From: Boswellia sacra
Taxonomy: Eukaryota > Streptophyta > Magnoliopsida > Sapindales > Burseraceae
NCBI GenBank assembly: GCA_013180625.2
Contig: SNVD02005095.1
Location: 151,453 to 215,452, forward strand
DNA length: 64,000 bases
Direction of reading: 5' to 3'
Within the stretch, counting starts at the first letter, position 1, and every line of letters begins with the position of its first letter. A program made the position numbers and the translations under genes. The notes beneath the pieces are model-generated. The model did not search any database. It was not told the origin of the DNA and was given only the letters and a program-made list of their open reading frames with translations. Shown here one piece after another: positions 58,829-64,000 of this stretch.

Positions 58829-58960
58829 GCATTGGGGTCTAACTGGGAGGGTCTTTATCGAGTCAAAGCAGTCATCCGACCAGGCACCTACAGACTGGTC
58901 ACCATGGATGGGAGGTTGCTTCGTCATCCATGAAATATTGAGTACTTAAAAAAGTATTAT
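58829..58960 (+). pseudogene. integrase C-terminal remnant of the Tat-like element
   Basis: In a frame different from gag, NWEGLYRVKAVIRPGTYRL and then RLLRHP and IEYLKKYYL match the end of Tat-lineage integrases (W-G-PY-V ... GTY-L ... HPWN--HL-KYY). A stop replaces the Trp codon of HPWN. It marks the right side of the internal deletion, whose junction lies between about 58760 and 58830. Confidence 0.8.
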
Positions 58961-59285
58961 CTATGATCTCTTTATATATGTAATAACTCCTTATATGGAC
59001 TTATGCATGTATAACAAATCCCATAGGGAGACCTATAAAGAGATTATCAATAAAGTATTCAATTTACCCCATTACCATTCGTTCATCTTTAAAGACTCAT
59101 CTATGATTAAGTTACGAGAAGCTCACTTAGACTTATATATGAAGATGATGAGTTAGGATCTCCTTGCTTGACTTCCCACCAGTGTTCAACTTCAGGATCA
59201 CTATCTGAGATAGAAGAGGACGACCGGTCGCTCTCCCCCTCAGCCTCTACCACATTGGGATTAACAAAATTATGCCCTAACTCGC

Positions 59286-60712
59286 TGATAAGTGTCTATT
59301 TATATATCATTTTCATATCAATTCGTCCATGTTTCTTTGCTATATTCCTTGGTATTTTTATGTTTTTGTGTGGTTTTTGATGTTTGTAGGAGTTTTGGAG
59401 GAACTTACACAAAATTGGAGTAAAACCCTTCATTTTCACCTCTGCTAGTCAACCAATTTCTTGGAGTTGATTGTATCGATATACAATTAACCGGATAACA
59501 TGCTATATACCATTGAAAAGCTCTCGAAGTCTATTTTCTGGAGAAATTTACGGTTCACGAATTTATGTAGTGTACCGAAAGTTGTGATAAAAATGGTATG
59601 AGAAGTGTATATTTGTAATTCCATATATCACTGTAGCATGTTATTAAATACGGGGCACTGTAGCAAGTTACTGTAGCAGAGTATTTAAACACATTTTAGG
59701 GTTTTATTTTCATAACTTGAAGAGGGGAAAACGTGGGAGGAGGCTGCATTTCTGGATTTCTCTCATCCCTTGGAGTTCTTGAAGGAGAAAGAAGATTTTG
59801 AAAGAGGAGGAACTACAATTCCAAGAAGATTCATCTACAAAGAAGATTTTCAAAGAATTTGCTAAGTTCTTTCTTTCCTTTTCAATTCTGGAATTTCTCT
59901 GTATTGTATTTGTTATTCTGATTGAATATGTGTAACTAAATCTGAATTGGTTGAGGGTGATTTCAAAGCCCTTGATATGGATTTTGTGAGTTGATTGTGT
60001 AAGAAATTGTTATCCAATTCTCTAATTGAAGTTGCTTGTATTTTCCCATATCTAATGCTTATGATTGCTTACTGATTGTATTTGGAATGGCCAACTGAAT
60101 ATAATCTGTTGTTGTCTATTGCTAGATTAGAAATCTTGATCCGTAATTGTCATGAATTTCCAATCATTAGTAGCAAAATTGTGATCAGAGATTGCAATTG
60201 GAAAATACAACCTAGGTTAAATAATCCGAACTTGTGTGATTATTGCTTAGATCAACCTATCTTTCTCATCGTAATGCTTCTATTGAATTAAACTTAGAGA
60301 GCTTGTTCTAGGTTGTTTAATGGATAGAGATTAAATAAAGAGCTTGTTTTATTTAACAACAAAGTAAGGAAAGATTGGGATAACAGAGCTTGTTGTTATC
60401 TACGGTTGATAACTTCAATGCTGTAATTGGATTACAATTCTATGTTAATTCACAAATTCATATCTTGTGGCAGAGAAAGAACCCTTAACCAAGTGTCTCT
60501 CATTGATCTTTCATTCAAATTAACTTCTGTTTTGTTATTCTTAATTTGCATTCTTATTTCATTTAGTTAATCATTCAACAAAACCCCCCCTGTTTAGTTT
60601 ATCGTTGCTGGAAAATAACAAATTCAATTAGAATCAATCCTCGTGGGAACGATATCTACTTATCACTTTATTACTTGTGCGACTAGTATACTTGCTAGTT
60701 TCGAACGCATCA
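59286..60712 (+). repeat. 5' LTR of the Athila element
   Basis: It starts tgataagtgtc and ends cgaacgcatca, giving TG...CA ends and a length usual for Athila. The five bases before it are ctcgc, the target-duplication candidate to look for at the far end. Confidence 0.85.
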
Positions 60713-60718
60713 AGTTTT

Positions 60719-60736
60719 TGGCGCCGTTGCCGGGGA
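60719..60736 (+). other. primer-binding site, Athila type (tRNA-Asp)
   Basis: TGGCGCCGTTGCCGGGGA begins seven bases after the LTR. This string is the Athila hallmark and is regarded as complementary to the tRNA-Asp 3' end. Confidence 0.9.
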
Positions 60737-60818
60737 TTGATTTTCTAATCAATTTGTTATTCTGTTTTTACTACTGATTCTTGATTGTTATTTCCTGATT
60801 GTTTGTGTTTAGGCTTTT

Positions 60819-63800
60819 ATGTCCGAGGGAGAAGCGGATCAACGACTTAAGAGAATTAAGGAGTTTCTCCAATCCTCGAATTTAAGGCTAAATCGTCAAT
60901 TTCAACTCCACCTCCAGAATTTGACCTTGCACGACATACTTCCCTCCCATCTTCTTGCAGTTCAATCAAATCTGAATCGGAAGCAATGGCGATGGAAAAC
61001 GATCAGACTCTTAAGAGTTAGCGGCTCCAATTATTGATCAACAACCGCTATGCATAAGCACCAATTTTGAGATAGATTTTGAACTTAAATCTGGACTGAT
61101 TCATCTCTTGCCTACATTTCATGGTTTTGCAGGAGAGGATCCGAACAAACACCTCAAAGAATTTCATGTGGTATGCTCAAGTATGAAGCCAACCGGCGTT
61201 TCTGAAGAGCAAATTAAATTGAGAGCTTTCCCATTCTCATTAGCAGATTCGGCAAAAGATTGGTTATACTACTACCACCAGGTACCATTACCACTTGGAA
61301 TGAGATGAGTAAACTCTTTTTGGAGAAATACTTTCCAGCCTCGAAAGTTACAAATATTAGAAAAGATATTAGTGGCATTCGACAACACAATGGAGAATCA
61401 CTTCATGAATATTGGGAGAGATTTAAGAGGTTATGTGCTAGCTGTCCAAACCACCAAATTGTGATGGACTCCTAATTCAATATTTCTATGAGGGTCTCCT
61501 ACCCATGGAAAGGAGTATCATTGATGCTGCTAGTGGTGGAGCACTAGTTAATAAAACACCGAACGTGGCAAGACGTTTGATTAGTGACATGGCAGCGAAC
61601 TCCCAACAATTCAGCAGTCAATTTGAGCCACAACTACCAAAAGAGTAAATGAGGTAAGTACTTCAAACATTGAACAACAACTTTGTGAACTTACCTCTCT
61701 TGTAAAAAAAATGGCTGTAGGACATATGCAGCAATCTTATGCATGTGGAGTATGTTCTGCCATGGACCATCCAACCGACATGTGTCCAACTTTGCAAGAA
61801 GGAGATACAGAACAAGCCAATGCCATGGGTGGATTTCCAGGACAACCAAGCAAAGGTATGACCCTTTCTCCAATACTTACAATGCTGGATGGAGAGATCA
61901 CCCTAATTAAGATATGGGAATCATCAACCAATTGCCCCAAATGCCATACCAAATCGACCACCAGGTTTCAATCAACCAAGGGTGCAGCAACCATTTCAAG
62001 CACAACCACACCCAGCACCACAAACCAGCTCCACAAAATTCAGGTATGTCTCTCCAGGATATTGTTAAAGCACTTGCCACTAACACAATGCAATTTCAGC
62101 AGGAAACTAGGGCAAGTATCCAAAACCTGGAAAATCAAATGGGACCATTGGCCACTAACATGAGCAAATTTGAGAGTCAAAGCTCAGGAAAATTACCTTC
62201 TCAGCCGGTGATCAATCCAAGAGAGAATGCTAGTGCTGTAACTTTGAGAAGTGGGAAACAATTAGATATTCCACCAAAGAAATCACAAATTGATGAAGGG
62301 GATGATACCACTTATACCATGAACAAAACATCCACTTCTAAGGTAAATCCTAAAACTTCCATTCATTCATATGTTACCCCTCCACCTTTTCCCAGCAGAT
62401 TTGCAAAATCAAAGAAGGAGGAACAAGAACAAGAAATCCTGGAAACTTTTCGCAAGATCGAGGTAACCATACCACTTCTGGATGCTATCAAGCAAGTGCC
62501 TCGTTATGCAAAATTATAAAAGAGTTATGCACAACAAGAAGGAAGTGAAAGGAAATGAGAAGGTAAGTGTGGGGAAAAGTTCAGCTGTATTGCAAGAAAA
62601 ATTTCGTCCGAAATGCAAAAGATCCAGGTACGTTCACCATTCCATGACCATTGGCAAATACCATTTTGAAAGAGCTATGTTAGATTAGGCGCACAAATTA
62701 ATGTAATGCTATTCTATTGATGATTCCTTGATCTTGGACCCCTTGCGGGAAACCGGGATATTGTAATTCAACTTTGCTGATCGTTCTAAGTATATACACA
62801 AGGGAGTTGTGGAAGATGTGTGTGTGCAGGTGAACAATTAGTTTTTACAGAAGACTTTATGTTCGGAAATGGAGGAGAAACATCTCCCAATCCAACACCA
62901 ATTCTTTTAGGGAGGCCATTCTTGAAAACTGCCCGAACCAAGATTGATGTTCATGATGGCACTCTCACCAGGGAATTTGATGGCGAGGTGATTCGCTTCA
63001 ATATTTTTGAGGCAATGAGATACCCTACTGACTTGCATTCTGTTTTTGCAGTTGATGTCATTGATTCTTTGGCACAACAATTTCTTGAATTAACTCGCAA
63101 AGATGAATTGGAAGTAGCCATTAATGAACACATAAGGACAGAAAGTTTCAAAGAACCAGGAAAGTTGATACATGTGTCTAAAGAAGTGGAGGAAGTTGTG
63201 GCAAGCTTGGATGAGACTATAACTATCCCCACAAACAGGTATGATGTTTCGTACATTGAATTGCCTTTATCTAATGAGAAAATTCTTCCTTCTGTGATGA
63301 AAGCCCCTATCTTGGAGCTTAAGCCTCTTCCAGAACCATTTGAAGTATGTATTCCTTGGTGAGAAAGATACTTTACCAGTCATAATAGCAAAGGGCCTTG
63401 CACCACTACAAGAAGAGAAACTCATCCGAGTGCTTCGAGATCACAAAACAGCCATTGGGTGGACAATTGCTGACATCAAAGGTATTAGCCAGCCATATGC
63501 ATGCACCGTATCTTATTAGAAGAAGGATCCAAGCCCACTCGAGAAGCACAGCGGAGGTTGAATCCTCCAATGATGGAAGTTGTCAAGAAAGAAAACTTGA
63601 AATTGTTAGATGTGGGTGTGATTTATCCAATTTCGGACAGCAAGTGGGTGAGTCCAGTCCTAGTTGTTCCAAAGAAATCTGGTGTTACGGTGGTTAAGAA
63701 TGACAATAATGAGCTAGTTCCCACTCGTATCCAAACCGGGTGGCGAGTTTGTATTGATTATCGAAAGCTCAATTCTGAAACTCGCAAGGATCACTTTCCT

Positions 63801-64000
63801 TTGCCATTCATTGATCAAATGCTGGAGAGATTAGCAGGTCATTCTCATTATTGTTTTCTTGATGGCTATTCAGGATATAATCAGATTGTCATTGCCCCTG
63901 AAGATCAAGAGAAAACTACATTTACATGACCATTTGGTACATTTGAGTATCGACGCATGCCGTTCGGTCTTTGCAATGCCCCTGCCACTTTCCAAAGGTG
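60819..64000 (+). pseudogene. Athila gag-protease-RT, broken and truncated by window end
   Basis: Fragments in changing frames give Athila gag (FELKSGLIHLLPTF, EDPNKHLKEFHVV, ITTWNEM, HEYWERFKRLCASCP), the CCHC-like knuckle CGVCSAMDHPTDMC (about 61744), protease/linker (GETSPNPTPILLGRPFL, about 62875) and the start of reverse transcriptase (VCIDYRKLNSETRKDHFPLP, then FLDGYSGYNQI). Stops include TAA at 62517 and a TGA at 63927 inside the RT. Frame changes occur near 61270, 61470, 61640-61700 and 63360-63500. It is not functional. Confidence 0.88.

Larger units (their letters stand above)
55799..59285 (+). mobile_element. Tat-like Ty3/gypsy element with internal deletion, interrupted by Athila
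   Basis: 5' LTR, primer site, gag-protease frame, then directly a fragment of the integrase C-terminal end and a non-coding 3' part. RT, RNase H and most of integrase are missing, so it depends on others or is simply a deletion product. Its 3' LTR is absent up to 59285, where an Athila LTR begins, so the remainder probably lies beyond that insertion outside the window. Confidence 0.75.
59286..64000 (+). mobile_element. Athila-type Ty3/gypsy element, runs off the right edge
   Basis: It has an LTR of 1427 bp, the typical Athila primer site TGGCGCCGTTGCCGGGGA and decayed gag, protease and RT. It sits in the 3' non-coding part of the Tat-like element, a nested insertion. The 3' half and the second LTR are outside the window. 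Confidence 0.88.

Noticed and set aside
1..64000. CRISPR arrays, rRNA genes, bacterial operons or a novel multi-gene defence-like cluster
   Set aside because: None was seen. Repeats are dispersed transposons or microsatellites, and the host genes are unrelated eukaryotic genes with introns.

Overview
The window is nuclear DNA of a flowering plant, most likely a eudicot. It has AT-rich GT-AG introns, plant-type genes (a type 1 non-specific lipid transfer protein, RFC subunit 3 and a chloroplast polynucleotide phosphorylase) and plant-specific retroelement lineages (chromovirus, Sirevirus-like, Athila, Tat-like). The species cannot be named from sequence alone.

Layout. 1-3.5 kb: tandem and simple repeats, then a decayed hAT transposase of the TTF/DUF4371 type. 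4.59-5.09 kb (+): a two-exon LTP gene. 6.68-12.69 kb (-): an 11-exon gene for replication factor C subunit 3 (354 aa), with an E2F-type site 90 bp upstream of its ATG. 14.74-37.52 kb (-): a 24-exon gene for chloroplast polynucleotide phosphorylase (958 aa). All splice junctions of these three genes were placed on GT/AG and the phases close exactly.

The PNPase gene is stretched to 22.8 kb by transposons in its introns. These are a young 5.4-kb Ty3/gypsy chromovirus with an open 1498-codon polyprotein and LTRs differing at 2 of 469 positions, a solo LTR of a related family, a solo LTR of a second family, a palindromic element built from that second family, and two clear tRNA-derived SINE copies plus one doubtful one. 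The LTR insertions have 5-bp target-site duplications and the exons stay intact, so the gene is probably functional.

37.5-64 kb is transposon-rich intergenic DNA. It holds a possible hAT-type MITE, a frameshifted GRF zinc-finger gene remnant, and a 9.9-kb Sirevirus-like Ty1/copia element (TSD aaagc) with decayed gag-pol, a separate third ORF and four polypurine-like motifs. Two CA-rich segments that may be non-autonomous DNA transposons follow. The window ends with a Tat-like gypsy element that has lost RT, RNase H and most of integrase, interrupted by an Athila element running off the right edge.

Functionally, the three host genes are unrelated: cuticle or defence lipid transfer, DNA-replication clamp loading, and plastid RNA 3'-end processing and decay. 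No operon-like or gene-cluster logic is visible.
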